From the NCBI GenBank assembly GCA_037178625.1, contig CM074141.1:1674001-1738000 (forward strand): DNA of 64,000 nt, given 5' to 3'. A model generated the notes under the pieces. It had not been told where the DNA came from, did not search any database, and worked only from the letters and a program-made list of their open reading frames with translations. The translations under genes were made by a program, and so were the position numbers. This DNA is from Skeletonema tropicum (lineage: Eukaryota; Bacillariophyta; Thalassiosirophyceae; Thalassiosirales; Thalassiosiraceae). Shown piece by piece: positions 39,401-49,343 of this stretch. The stretch's first letter is position 1. Each line of letters begins with the position of its first letter.

Positions 39401-41930
39401 TCGGAGCCAGACAGCCTATCGTTCCGATTGTAGGCTACACTGCAATAGCGTTCTTCCCCAATACCAAAGACGTCATCAAACTGCTGATCTGATGTTGACA
39501 TGTCCCATTGAACACAGTTTTCAACGCTGCAATAAATATCTGACTGAAACTTTTCCCGAGTGGTTTCTATCCTGCCTATCTTCTCATTTCCTCTTCCTTT
39601 AGTGAACAGTTGCAGGCCATTAACATTATTTAAAATGATACGCAGGGTATCATGTGTTTTCGGAGGAGGAGGAAGGCCATGTGAATCTCGATCTTGTGTC
39701 GCTAACATTTCTTCCAAGTAGTCCACTTGATCGTCAACATCTCGTTTTGCTGCCTTCCGAGTATTAATCGATGGGAGAGGGGGACTTGAATGTTCTTTCT
39801 GTCCTCCTTTTCTAGATGCCCAAAAGAGTTCCTTATAGGTGGGTTGTGCTTTTGCTAGAAATCGCTTCTTTTTGTTCCGCCACACGCCTGCCCGGGATTG
39901 GGAATGATACCGAGGAGACCCTGACGGATCTGAGTGTAAGTCACTGCGTTCACCACTAGAGACACTCATACTAGAGGCCGCAGAACTGACGCTCATTATG
40001 TAGTCGTCCGACTTCGATCCATCGCAGACACGAAGGCTGGAGGAGGATCTTGGCCAGGACGATTACCCGAAGCGTGGTCATATTCATTGTAATCACATTT
40101 GTCGAAAATACGGGAAAGGAAGCTTCCAGCTGATATGATGACTGTTTTAGATGATTTACACCAAAGTAGAAAGAGCAATTGCTCTGTTGGGATCAATTGT
40201 GATGTGATAGATTGTTTGCTTTTCAATTGCACAAGACAAAATTTGAATTTGGCACGCCTCCGGCTGTCGGCGATATAATTGCTTAGTTCAAATTTGTACG
40301 ATGATCTCCACACCAAGACAAGGCGATATAGACGATAGGGGGTTGGTTCTCCCACTGTCAATAGAGCATCTTGGAGCTGAAAAACGGAATCCATAGCAGA
40401 TCTCAACGCCATCGTCAGCGCGAGGTCGATGTCCCTGAACTACTAATTCCTACGTAGAATCTGATATTTTTTGTTATTTTGTTATTTCCATCCTAAGGCC
40501 ACACGTTCGATAATTCCACGCGGAAATTATGTTATATGTATGAAATGATTGCTCAATAACAATGATGTCTATCCACCACATTCCACATTCATCTTCCAAA
40601 GGATGTCTACATGGCTGGCACGAAGAAGCAAAAGATGGACATCTCCAAAGCCATCGTTGAAGCAATCTATTCGATGGATCCACCAGGTAGATTTCTCAAA
40701 CAATGTCCGGAAAGTGGTCAATGGAACGAGCTGTCGAAGAGAGATGCAGCCGATAGGGTAGCCCAAGCGATGGCCTATGCCGTTAGAGGTAAGGATGAAA
40801 CGAAACGTAGAAGAGAAGAACTGCGGCGTTCCCGTCGAATATCACGGCAAAAGTCAAAGGATAATTACGATGAAGATGATGCTGATGATGTGGGTGGAAA
40901 ATCATCGCAGAACGTTGATCAACCGGTTCGCCTTCAGCGACACGAGACAACGAATCAGTTAGATCACAATCATTCAACTTCCGTGACAAATCATGAGCTT
41001 GCTGCCCGACGTGGAGGGGCAGTAGGCACATGGAATAATACACAATCTGCAACTGATCTGCTTCGTATGCCTGGAACTGGAAATTCCAATCTACAGCAGC
41101 AACTTGATCTTCTCCTTCAGCAATTGCAACAATCTTCTAGTTCTGTAGTCAATTCTTCCATCAATGAAAGCGTAAATCAGAATGGATTGACTCAGCGACT
41201 GGTTCAGACGCTGCTGCAGCAGGCGCAGCAGCAACAACTTCTTCTTCAGCTTGAACACACCACTTTGGGTCCCCCGAATAATTCATTGGGACAGTTACTG
41301 CAGTCACAAAGTGCACTCCAACCTGCTTTGAATGTAGGGATAACTCATTATCTGCTGAATCAACAACAGCAACAGCAACAGCAACCAAATCAGCTTCTCC
41401 TCCTCCAGCAACTCTTGAATCAGCAGAATGTGATCCCGTCTGCGACATCTCCTGTATCAATATCCACATCATCTGCTCCATTCTTGGCAGGGCATCAATA
41501 TCAGCCAGCTACTATTGATCGCCTACTAAATCTACATCAGCAATCGAATCATGCATCATCAAATGCACTCTTGCTCGGCAGCGTGTTGAATCATTCCCAA
41601 CCAAGTTCAAGTGCAGGGACCCCCAACGCCCCCCAGCCAACGCAATCGCAGCACATGAATCAACTACTACGCAGTGTAATGCTGCATCAAAGTCAACCGC
41701 TGACGTCAACTTCAGTTGCTTCTTCGGATAATAATCAGCAGCAACTTCAACAGACATTACAGGCAACTCTACAGCAGATTCAACAACACTTGCAGGGCCC
41801 TCCACCGCCACTGCCACCGCTCAATTCTACTGGGATGGATCCAGCCAATGTTCCTTCTCAATCGACTAGGCAGAATGACAGCGAAGTGGGAGAACAGAGC
41901 GAGTCAGAAGACGACAGCAATGGTGACTAG
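33465..41930 (+). CDS. DUF6824-like gene B, intron enlarged by a retrotransposon
   Basis: Exon 1 is 33465-33563 (MKPTKNDVLSGRGAGFNQHPGNEQFR..). Exon 2 is 40602-41930 (DVYMAGTKKQKMDISKAIVEAIY..). The intron of 7038 bp holds a whole non-LTR retrotransposon in antisense. The paralogue B' has the same exons with a 146-bp intron. Donor GTAAGT and acceptor AAAG are intact. Joined, the product is 475 residues: DUF6824-like domain (1-95), basic stretch, and a Gln/Ser/Pro-rich tail with poly-Gln runs, ending in a short acidic segment (EQSESEDDSNGD). The open frame is uninterrupted, so the gene may still work if the intron is spliced. The composition (small domain, basic stretch, Gln-rich tail) would fit a nuclear regulatory protein, but that is inference. 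Confidence 0.8.
33817..39996 (-). CDS. LINE ORF2: APE endonuclease, reverse transcriptase, RNase H
   Basis: 2059 codons, uninterrupted. The N-terminal part is an APE-type endonuclease: IILVGDFNEDV (about residue 315) and GDHRLLVFDF (about 395). The RT lies at about 740-1130, with SVDLGDCYDALYHG (motif A) and IIYVDDTDLL (YVDD, about 973). An RNase H-like domain follows at about 1485-1620 (GAADGSF, YRGEIFGGMAL, WFDNSG). Then comes a Cys/His cluster, CPSCGRLNESTSHITRC (about 1750), and a basic, Asp/Ser-rich end. This order (EN, RT, RNase H) is that of the I/R1-like group of LINEs; the exact clade would need a tree. The start ATG overlaps the ORF1 stop codon. Confidence 0.92.
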   Translation of the reverse strand: MSVSSAASSMSVSSGERSDLHSDPSGSPRYHSQSRAGVWRNKKKRFLAKAQPTYKELFWASRKGGQKEHSSPPLPSINTRKAAKRDVDDQVDYLEEMLATQDRDSHGLPPPPKTHDTLRIILNNVNGLQLFTKGRGNEKIGRIETTREKFQSDIYCSVENCVQWDMSTSDQQFDDVFGIGEERYCSVAYNRNDRLSGSDGRTQPGGTSILATGRTSGFASKKGMDDDSLGQWCYMRLGTEAHATWLICAYNPPSSSRYGRRNQRHRNYTVYSQRQRYLRGRGCFTDPCKYFIQQLVKQLLLWKKKGDNIILVGDFNEDVYRDGLATRLQEEDLQMSCQFQRINGEHLPNSHESGRKPLMTMFATEGILCTNAYAAAHGAHVGDHRLLVFDFHAPSVLGTHLPHMPRPQGRGVRSKVPRLRTAYNKRLNELNERHNMRQRLDTIANSTALTKEEKLVLLNRWDVQETEHQRCAERECNRGGNRNIDFCEEVSVVLRKLRCLNRVIRFKQGKVPDGRNLFKLCRAIDVPEPRDITIAEAQTERFACIELLEALRDDAPMLRNRMLQKRLAAAKKRGDDEAADEVKRILKKEARQKKFKTLKLKMGKPRASPLCEVIVPDEDFPEFSPRYTTRGDVETETGNCIRERYQLGHRSILASEPFLSDIGHLGDGPAVQQILHGTYEFPPDTPPEVAALFQEAASLYQKTQHLGLDPYIEEEDFQYWWKHCRIDTQSSYSNIHYDHYVCAAFDKELTSLQVAKLNTAIRLGWPLKRWLHTVIVLLQKEMGTVFINKLRAICLFEADFNYVLKVIFAQRMMRNLNRENLLPLEQHAKAFSGAKNATMNRILYQDIHRTLHWPYAVASVDLGDCYDALYHGWSSISLLAAGVPNSQVNMMLVALQCMGWHLRTGFGLSDSPFQGSDDKPMMGMGQGSSAAAPSFSVTSLLQTNAYRRMGHCQPIYSSWTGLLLMLAAIIYVDDTDLLVRSKRRRLSDTEFFNQIQAAITCWGFIIMATGGHCKQAKCKVSVVSYGYKNGRAYIKPHRDLPQTALVIPQHNGPSLPIAHIPPDQACEALGTFVAADGNQRTQLDEMKKKGLSWADQLSSAHLPPADGFLSLNIHLKPRLCWNLVTVCESPKVVDKALSKVFFQALPYLRVNRNIRTEFRHLPVKYQGLGIFDVNVERLGLKIFWIQRYWGDSGLEGQLLLYSFEAFSIDLGLDGNPFQYSFERYGYLVESSSWWKDLWELLAHFGIRLDLDKTITFQPFRLGDKSVMRWFIESNHFSKQQLVRLNRVRKRKCIFFLSELLLCDGQKVNVLLLDGSEGFSRKKTYPFEKPTGADVTLWRTAIRTLTSPTYRLPTSLGFLRCLDPNIDWFWNEQDNLIVRYNWNEDGNIRAYDHFIPSDGGTARRPQFIWHYSSHLRPNNLTHAASVRIVDETTVSLICSTYLPPPPPTPSSILAVLQSWGNNSLWEDLQIDGDGSWLIEALMQGTVEGAADGSFMKDISTDVCSAAFMLICTVSNRKMVGTWAEESPFAGNYRGEIFGGMALALLLRAASTLLPANSEIVSPVKLWFDNSGVIHHGNKPHLDLVENQTQADVLSLFKKYLRGIPFPISFEKVESHVDDYRHVSTYTRQEIWNIEMDRLAKQALLHALETNTFITSPFPFEHVRAYNGFGKISGSPIAAIYDWHGYTSAKHLFESRDIVSSQHFDLIFWEGMDKAVKNFPSMFTGWIAKHVSHFCGTNRQLSKMDSSVQNICPSCGRLNESTSHITRCSDPGRLASLRAAVEDLSDWMEDNDTDPYLQHFIEEYLLGHGELDMYDVIDGHPEHIEFAEIHDTLGWDNFVEGRISRRLVHLQAQYLSTIHTFVQPSTWASGLMRQLLLLTHQQWIYRNCTVHYKADGRSLPQHKQILQKVTQLLNTDEDELLPEDRSLLHIDFAQLADGPTIDQERWIAGMEAAIVARRVHRARRSRRARLPNLRIRRRSNTSASDAYSTNADETDIDVGSDDNGDDNDDGDGSSSRVESDSSREESSPAPVLRSRHYITSYFPPRRDSEGSIRFRRRRRRS
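39996..40412 (-). CDS. Possible LINE ORF1
   Basis: A 138-residue frame ends in TAA whose last A is the A of the ORF2 ATG (TAATG on the minus strand, 39998-39994). It is basic and has no zinc knuckle, coiled coil or other recognisable ORF1 domain. The direct stop-start overlap and its position after about 120 nt of 5' leader are the reasons to list it. If real, it is much shorter than usual LINE ORF1 proteins. Confidence 0.45.
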   Translation of the reverse strand: MALRSAMDSVFQLQDALLTVGEPTPYRLYRLVLVWRSSYKFELSNYIADSRRRAKFKFCLVQLKSKQSITSQLIPTEQLLFLLWCKSSKTVIISAGSFLSRIFDKCDYNEYDHASGNRPGQDPPPAFVSAMDRSRTTT

Positions 41931-44238
41931 GTTTGCTCGTCTGAACTTGACTTTTCATATTCTACGATACCAAGTTAGTTGGTCATGATGATATTACTTA
42001 TCAGATTAGAATAGAACGAACTCTCCATCAGCAAAGTCACTGACGATGATCGTAATTAAACTTTTCACTAATCCGCCCCCCTCCCCGAGCGAAACCAACC
42101 TATGCCTACCAGCATGTATTGTTTGGTTTGGTTTGGTTGCCTCTCTTCGAATGATTCATTCCAGATGGGTCGCAGCGTCGTATGTCGTATCGTTGGACGG
42201 AGGTAGGCGAGAGATAGTGGAACCTATGACGTCATGCGTCATTGATGATTCTTTGTTACTTGCTCGTGTTTCGTGTTCGATGCGTTGGATATTCTGAGGG
42301 ATCGAGTCAAATGATCAGTGGAATGTGTAACGTGGAACACGCCATCATCGCCTCTGGCTCTGGCTCTGGCTCTGCATTCCACTTGCTTGGCCATTCTTCG
42401 ACCGAAAGAGAGAAAACCACACCATTCTTCACCTTTCTGTCGCCTACTAACTTTACAGGATGATACGGTTGGATAGAAGCTAGCAATTGAATGAGAAAGT
42501 TTGAATGAGCTAGCCAAAATGAACACGTTGTTGTGAGATAGAAGTGTGTCCACATGAAGATGGCTCAAAAAGAGAACACCGATCAATCCCAAAATTCATG
42601 GCTAGACAGAATATATAAACAAGACTGAAAAGCGGATGTCTCTCTCTCTAGAGGTGGAGAGGATATTGATTGCATCGCATCTTTCGGGGGAGGGGGAGAT
42701 AGTCCAGTACAAGCATCTTGGATGCCCTAATTTGATACTGTGGTTTTGTAGACATGAGGATGGTGGAGTTCCGAATACTTGTGATCATACCGATGCAGTG
42801 TGTGCCGACGTGAGACGGCAATTGGCCAGATAAGTTTTTGATCTAATCCTATGCGAGACACTGTTGTGTGGCAGTAGAGAGATGCGATGTGGAAGAGATC
42901 ATGAAGACTGGTACGTTTGAGAGCGTTTGGGTGATGCTGTCTCCTATGAGATTGGTGTCGACTACATATTGTGATCGTCAAAAGAGGGGAGACTTCAATG
43001 TAGCTCTTCTACTCTCCTTCGTTGTCAACACTTGTCTCCCTCGTACATAAGATGAGCTATGATTTATGCGCCGATCGATGTGAGGCGGCGTTTGGAAAGA
43101 TGAATTCTTTTTCCATTCCTATGCTAGGCACGCTCGAAAGCATGTGGAGGGGATTGTAAAGTCCTTGGATATATATATGTAACAGAAATTTTAAAGTACG
43201 TCTGGTGGGCCCTAAGGACTTTAGATATCAGATTGGCGTCCGGAGAGGCAATTGATTATGCCTGAAACTCTAATCGTGTGGGAACGTTGAGTGCTTTAAT
43301 GATGCGATCTCTTTTGAGTGATTGATGTGTTGACTATATCAAATTCTAGATGAGATGTTTGATAGGTATATTGAACAACCAGTATGCATCGTTTCGTCTC
43401 CCGCGGCGGAAGGTGGAGGCGTTGCTTGATCTGTGCCGGTAGAGGTAGAGTGCCTCTCTAGATCAACCTGTCTTTGAACTTCAATCACCGATTTCGGATA
43501 GATGATATTCATGCATTTACATACGCTTGAAGTACGGTTGATGATTTAACTTCCTTTGTACATACCTTGATTTGGTAGGCGAACGCTGCACAAGCTCCCC
43601 TTTGTGATCCTCAATTGTTTCGGATCCATTGACGTTATCAAAGTGAAATTTATTTAGCTTGTTTAGCGTTCCTGAATTCATTTGGAGTGGAGTGGAGTGG
43701 CGGCGGAGACCTGCCTATTGAAGATTCAAACTATTTGGCATGAACAGCTGATTTGTTGCTCCTTGTCTGACTGGCGCTTCCAAAACAGTCATATGAGTGA
43801 TATGTCGGCCGGGACTATCTTCTTATGGCTTGCGCTGCCTCTTGGCAGCACGTTCAGAAGCAATACTTGTGTTTGTGGAATGAATGAACTTGCACTGTAT
43901 GTCCTCTGTGGAAAATATGGACACGTGGAAGTATGTTGATATGTTTAGCTTCATGGTCAACCACAATACTGCATCCGCTTCAAGCTTCATCATCGCAGTA
44001 TAATACATACTGTCGGGCCATCTTAATCTGGTTAATTTGTACTTCCTTACCTCCGTCAAAGCGAATTTCGCTGCGTAAGGGACTTGCTCAACTTTAGTCA
44101 AGGGAAATGGTCAATGCGTCAGGTCTATCTACATCCACCCCACAAGTAGGTACTTACTTTGGAATGTGTTCACTCGAAATTGAGATCAGTTTTATTTACC
44201 CCTGGATCAGGCAGAATTCAACGCCAAGCAAACCACAG
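41931..44238. other. 3' flank of gene B and spacer before the truncated LINE
   Basis: No gene is supported. 41931-42240 repeats 56376-56684. 42245-43500 repeats 59416-60395 in the same order. 43685-44238 repeats 30055-30600. The short open frames here do not persist between copies, which argues against coding function. Confidence 0.6.
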
Positions 44239-44256
44239 CAAAATAATGGGACCGAA

Positions 44257-45833
44257 GAAGAAAGCTTAAAGCTTTGTTAGAAAATTACTTTCTATAATCT
44301 AGACAAGTACACATCACTTTTGTGTTTCTTAGGCTCCTGGAAACCGCAATGGTAGTCATACCATCATCCAAGAAGCCTCAGTGAGGCTTCCTGGGGAATT
44401 TGGTCATTTTTGACACAACTCACTCAATCATATTATGATCGTCGTCGTCTACGTCGAAAACGAATACTACCTTCTGAGTCCCTGCGAGGTGGAAAGTATG
44501 ATGTGATATAGTGTCGAGATCGAAGCACTGGAGCTGGAGAAGATTCCTCACGACTGCTATCGGACTCTACTCGAGAGGAGGAGCCATCTCCATCATCATT
44601 ATCATCACCGTTGTCATCCGATCCAACATCGATATCTGTTTCGTCTGCATTGGTGGAATAGGCGTCTGAAGCAGAAGTATTCGACCGCCGTCTGATTCGC
44701 AAGTTGGGGAGCCGTGCACGCCGACTTCGTCTAGCACGATGTACCCTACGAGCGACAATAGCTGATTCCATACCAGCGATCCATCTTTCCTGATCTATAG
44801 TTGGTCCGTCAGCCAATTGAGCAAAGTTAATGTGCAAAAGGCTCCTATCCTCAGGCAGGAGATCATCTTCATCGGTTTTGAGTAGTTGGGTGACTTTCTG
44901 AAGAATTTGTTTGTGTTGAGGAAGGGATCTACCATCTGCTTTGTAATGCACTGTACAATTACGATAAAGCCATTGTTGATGTGTCAGAAGGAGAAGCTGT
45001 CGCATAAGTCCACTGGCCCAAGTCGAAGGTTGAACGAAAGTATGAATTGTGGATAGATACTGTGCTTGTAGGTGAACCAGACGCCTACTGATGCGGCCCT
45101 CCACGAAATTATCCCATCCAAGGGTGTCGTGTATTTCTGCAAATTCAATATGCTCGGGGTGTCCATCGATAACATCGTACATGTCCAATTCACCGTGTCC
45201 AAGGAGATACTCTTCAATAAAATGTTGTAAGTAAGGATCCGTATCGTTATCTTCCATCCAGTCGCTGAGGTCCTCCACTGCTGCTCGAAGGCTCGCTAGA
45301 CGACCCGGATCACTACATCTTGTAATGTGTGAGGTACTTTCATTGAGACGGCCACAGCTGGGGCAGATATTCTGAACAGAGCTATCCATCTTCGAGAGTT
45401 GTCTGTTGGTACCACAAAAGTGTGATACATGTTTCGCTATCCAGCCAGTAAACATGGGAGGGAAGTTCTTCACTGCTTTGTCCATACCTTCCCAGAAAAT
45501 CAGATCAAAATGTTGGGATGACACTATATCTCGGGATTCAAAGAGATGTTTAGCGGAGGTATATCCGTGCCAGTCGTAAATTGCTGCTATCGGAGAGCCA
45601 CTAATTTTTCCAAACCCATTATATGCCCGAACATGCTCAAATGGAAAGGGGGATGTAATGAAAGTGTTGGTTTCCAAGGCGTGAAGCAAGGCTTGCTTTG
45701 CAAGTCTATCCATCTCGATATTCCAGATCTCTTGACGTGTGTAGGTCGAAACATGCCGATACTCATCCACGTGAGATTCCACTTTTTCAAAGGAGATGGG
45801 GAATGGAATTCCTCGGAGATATTTCTTTATTAC
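44257..45833 (-). mobile_element. 5'-truncated LINE copy
   Basis: It is bounded by an 18-bp target duplication (caaaataatgggaccgaa) at 44239-44256 and 45834-45851. It matches 33649-35220 of the full element with few substitutions. The homology stops at gatatttctt and is followed by a few untemplated bases (tattac) before the target duplication. 5' truncation is the usual result of incomplete target-primed reverse transcription. The equivalent site in the gene E flank (about 61070) is uninterrupted. Confidence 0.9.
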
Positions 45834-45836
45834 CAA
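44433..45836 (-). pseudogene. C-terminal remnant of LINE ORF2
   Basis: 467 codons corresponding to the last ~465 residues of the ORF2 at 33817: the end of the RNase H-like region, the CPSCGRLNESTSHITRC cluster and the basic tail. It lacks endonuclease and RT and so is dead on its own. The frame has no stops and differs from the full copy at only a handful of residues. Confidence 0.9.
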
Positions 45837-45851
45837 AATAATGGGACCGAA

Positions 45852-46060
45852 AAAGATCGAATCTATCTTGATGTAACATGGTCAGAATACAAGAGAGGAT
45901 TAATTCGGCGGACCAGGCATCAGGCGGTATATAATGGAAATTTATGCCTCTGACAGCAGCATCGTTTCCCCCTGGTAATACATGAAATCGACCTGCGTCC
46001 AGAAAGATAATTAATATAATCCTCCCCCATCAACGCAATATTTGACACATGACACGAACA
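45852..46060. promoter_or_regulatory. 5' flank of DUF6824-like gene C
   Basis: It continues the array flank after the truncated LINE. Before the ATG at 46061 it has the same gcaatatttgacac..gacacgaac block as genes A and E, a likely 5' UTR. The LINE lies about 230 bp upstream of the start codon. Confidence 0.45.
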
Positions 46061-47413
46061 ATGGATCCAACAGTGAACGATGTCTTGTCCGGCCGTGGAG
46101 CTTGGTTCAATCAACATCCTGGCAATAAGCGCTTTCGGACAATGCTCGAGAAGAAAAAGGTGAGGCTGTCTGAGACTTTTCCTACATAGCGACTCATTGA
46201 TACATTTGATGGATGAATATGATCAATCAAATACTCATTGATTCAATGACGATCATAATTCATTTCTTTGCTGAACAATAAGGACGAAACAATATCTGAC
46301 CTCCACATTTCATTCATCTTCCATAGGAAATCTACATGGCTGGCACGAAGAAGCAAAAGATGGATATTTCCAAGACTATCGTTGAAGCAATTTATACGAT
46401 GGATCCACCAGGTAGATTTCTCAAGAAGTGTCCTGAAAGTGGTCAATGAACGAGCTGTCGAAGAGAGATGCAGCCGATAGGGCAGCCCAAGCGATGGCAT
46501 ACGTGATCAAGGGAGATTCTCTGAAAGAGAAGAAGAGGAGGAGGCGTCGTTTACGCTTACCTCCTCCGGCGTCACAGTCACAAACCGGCGATGGGCTGGG
46601 TAGAAAATCATCGCACAGCATCAATCGATCGACTCCGACTCGTCTTGAACACAACACGGAAGGCAATCATTCATCGCCTGCGGCAAAACATGAGCTTGCT
46701 GCTGGGATAGAAGGGGCGGTAGGCACATGGAATGGCACACAATCTGCAACTGATCTGTTATGCATGCCAGGAAATACCAATCCACAGCATCATCTTTTTC
46801 TTCAGCAATTGCAACAATCTAGCAATGCTGCCACCATTGCCACCATCCCAATATCTGTAGACAACATTTCCAACAATCAAAGTGAAGGTCAGAATGGATT
46901 AGCGCAGCCACAGCATCTTGTTCAGATGTTCCAGGAACAACCACATCAACAACAACAAATTCTTCTTCAGCTAAAGTACAGATTGGCCCTGGCTCCCCCC
47001 AATAATCCATTGGGGCAGTTACTGCAGTCACAAAGTGCAGTCCAATCTGCTTTGTATGAAGGGGCGGCTTATCATCTGATGAATCAGGCGCAACAGCAAC
47101 GGCAACAGCAGCAGCAGCAGCAGCAGCAGCTTTTCCTCCAGCAACTCTTTAATCAGCAAAATGTACATCAACCTGCGTCATTTGCGTCACCTCCGGTGTC
47201 TATACCCACATCTGCACCATTCCTGACAGCTCACCTGGCTAATTACAATATTATTGTACAGAATGTGCAGCAGCAGCCAATTACGCCATCATCATCAAAT
47301 GCGCTTTCGCTGCTAGGTGGCTTGTCGAGAAATATTTTCAACCAAGTTCAAATAATGCAGAGATATCCAAAGCTCCCCAGCATCGCAATATAGAGCAACA
47401 TCAGCAGCTGCTA
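46061..47413 (+). pseudogene. DUF6824-like gene C, broken in the domain and truncated
   Basis: Exon 1 is 46061-46159 and the intron is 46160-46326; exon 2 starts at 46327 and follows gene E closely. One G is missing in gtcaatgaacgag at about 46445-46450 (E has gtcaatggaacgag), which gives an immediate TGA inside the DUF6824-like domain. The shifted frame then runs to about 47340, where a 4-bp loss in aaccaagttc shifts it again. At about 47413 similarity to E stops inside the Gln-rich tail and sequence related to the upstream flank of gene F begins. It is a pseudogene whose 3' end was removed when gene D's unit was joined. Confidence 0.85.
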
Positions 47414-47687
47414 TAATATCACCAGCTACGACTTCGTTCAATAATTTGTTAGTGTTTTGTGTGAGTTTTGAGATTGGCACCGGTGCCACTTTCTTCCCGC
47501 CAGTTAGGAGCATGCATGAGTAAACTCTCGCCTCACGATGACATCTATCCCGCGAGGAGCACATCATCAACTTCTATTTGTAGTTCTTCACAGCATCACA
47601 CGATCACACTGCTAGCTATCCTCCTCATGGCTTCATATACTTCAGGTCAGTCAAGAAAGCCCTGAACCTCAACACGAAACGAATGAG

Positions 47688-49343
47688 ATGGCGTTGAAGC
47701 CAGGTGATAACGATGTGTTGTCGGGCCGTGGAGCTTGGTTCAATCAACGTCCTGGCAATGAGCAATTTCGAAGGATGCTCAATGAGCAAAAGGTAAGTTA
47801 GCCTGAACTTCTTCGTCCTAGTCTTCCAATCAATTGGAGTCATCTATTGATAACAATTTCCCACACAATCATACTGTATCTCAAAGGATGTCTACATGGC
47901 TGGCACGAAGAAGCAAAAGATGGACATCTCCAAAGCCATCGTTGAAGCAATCCATTCGAAGGATCCACCAGGTAGATTTCTCAAACAATGTCCGAAAAGT
48001 TGTCAATGGAACGAGCTGTCGAAGAGAGAAGCAGCCGATAGGGTAGCCCAAGCGATGGCATATGCCGTTAGAGGTAAAGATACATCGAAGCGTAAGAAAG
48101 ACGAACGGCGGCGTTCCCGTCAAATATCACAGCAAAAGTCAAAGAATAATGATGATGCTGCTGATGTGGCTTCGTCGCAGCATGCTGATGATCGACCGAC
48201 TACTCAACATCATTTGCACAGCTCGAGTAATCAGTTGGAAGAAGTCACTGCTCATGGAGAAAATGCGTCTTCATCGTCGTCTGTGACAAATCAAAAACTC
48301 ACTGCCCATGGTCCAGTAGCAGGAGACACCAAAAATACAGCTGCAGCAGAATCGGCTACAATGGAGATTGATGGTACTGATTCGGCGGCAGATAGAATGC
48401 ATCATGTGCCAGGAAACTCAACATTTCGTCAGCAACTGCAAAGTCCTCCGCAAATGAATCAATCCAGTGATGCCGTCACCCTGCCAACATCCTCCATCGA
48501 TCAAAGAGTGACTCAAAATGGATTGGTCCGAGTTCTAGCGCAGGCAGTGCAGCAGCAGCGCCGCCATCATGACCATGCTCAGCAGCAGCAGCAGCAGCAG
48601 CTCCAGCTTCTCCAATCTAATTTGGCCCCGATTCCGAATCCATTGATACAGTTACTTCACACACAAACTCCGCTTCAGCCTACTTCACTTGAAGGATTGA
48701 GTAATCAACTCTTGGCTCAGGCACAGCAGCAACAGCAATAGCAACATTACCCGCAGCAGTTCATTCTCCTTCAACATTTGCTGAATGCACAAAATGTCCT
48801 CCCAACTGATTCGCTACTAACGATTCTACCCCCATCAGCTCCATACTCGGCTTCTCAGGGGGTGTTGCCCACAAATAATGGCATGATTCTGAATGGGGCA
48901 TCATCATCTTCAAACTACTCATTGCCTCTCCAATCTGATCAGGCCGCTAATATGAATATCTTGCAAAGCCTGCTACAGCAATCAAATCCATCATCAAATC
49001 CAAATGCGCTTTTGCTTGGCAACTTATTGAGTAATTTACAGCACCAACCAAATAATAACGTGGGGATAATCAGCGCACTCCAGGGAGCACAACAATTGGA
49101 TCAATTGCAGAGCAGTCTCAGGATACATCATTCACAGCAGTTGCTGTCTTCACCTCAAGGCTGCTGTTGGATCATCCTCATCAGGCATGGCACACAGCTC
49201 TGCTGCTCCAGATCCAAAACTTGCAGGATGACCCCCCTTCGATCATTGCGCAGCCATCGGCTAATGCAGCTTCTGCATCGACTAGGCAGGATGAGAGTGG
49301 CGTAGATGGAGGGCAGAGCATGCCGGAAGAGAAACCGACATGA
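47688..49343 (+). pseudogene. DUF6824-like gene D, with a stop codon and a frameshift
   Basis: Exon 1 is 47688-47792 (MALKPGDNDVLSGRGAWFNQRPGNEQFRRML..), the intron is 47793-47886, and exon 2 starts at 47887 (DVYMAGTKKQKMDISKAIVEAIH..). The DUF6824-like domain is complete, with one change in a hallmark motif (NQRPGN for NQHPGN). In the Gln-rich tail a TAG at 48739-48741 stands where CAG or CAA would be expected, and the frame continues beyond it. Near 49155-49165 the frame shifts once more; the other frame runs to TGA at 49341-49343 and ends STRQDESGVDGGQSM, like the ends of A, B and E. The domain part (281 residues) could still be made. Confidence 0.75.

Larger units (their letters stand above)
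33649..40530 (-). mobile_element. Full-length non-LTR retrotransposon (LINE) in the intron of gene B
   Basis: A 17-bp target duplication (gttatatgtatgaaatg) lies at 33632-33648 and 40531-40547. The paralogue B' has a single copy of that site (with one mismatch), so the ends are fixed. The element is 6.88 kb and antisense to the host gene. It encodes a small ORF1 and a 2059-residue ORF2 with endonuclease, reverse transcriptase and RNase H. There is no poly-A tail; the 3' end reads ..CTAACAAAGCTTTAAG. A 5'-truncated near-identical copy lies at 44257-45833, which suggests recent activity. Confidence 0.93.

Noticed and set aside
42239..43050. Several 60-117 codon frames in the flank after gene B
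   Set aside because: The repeated flank at 59416-60395 does not keep these frames open, so they are not under coding selection.
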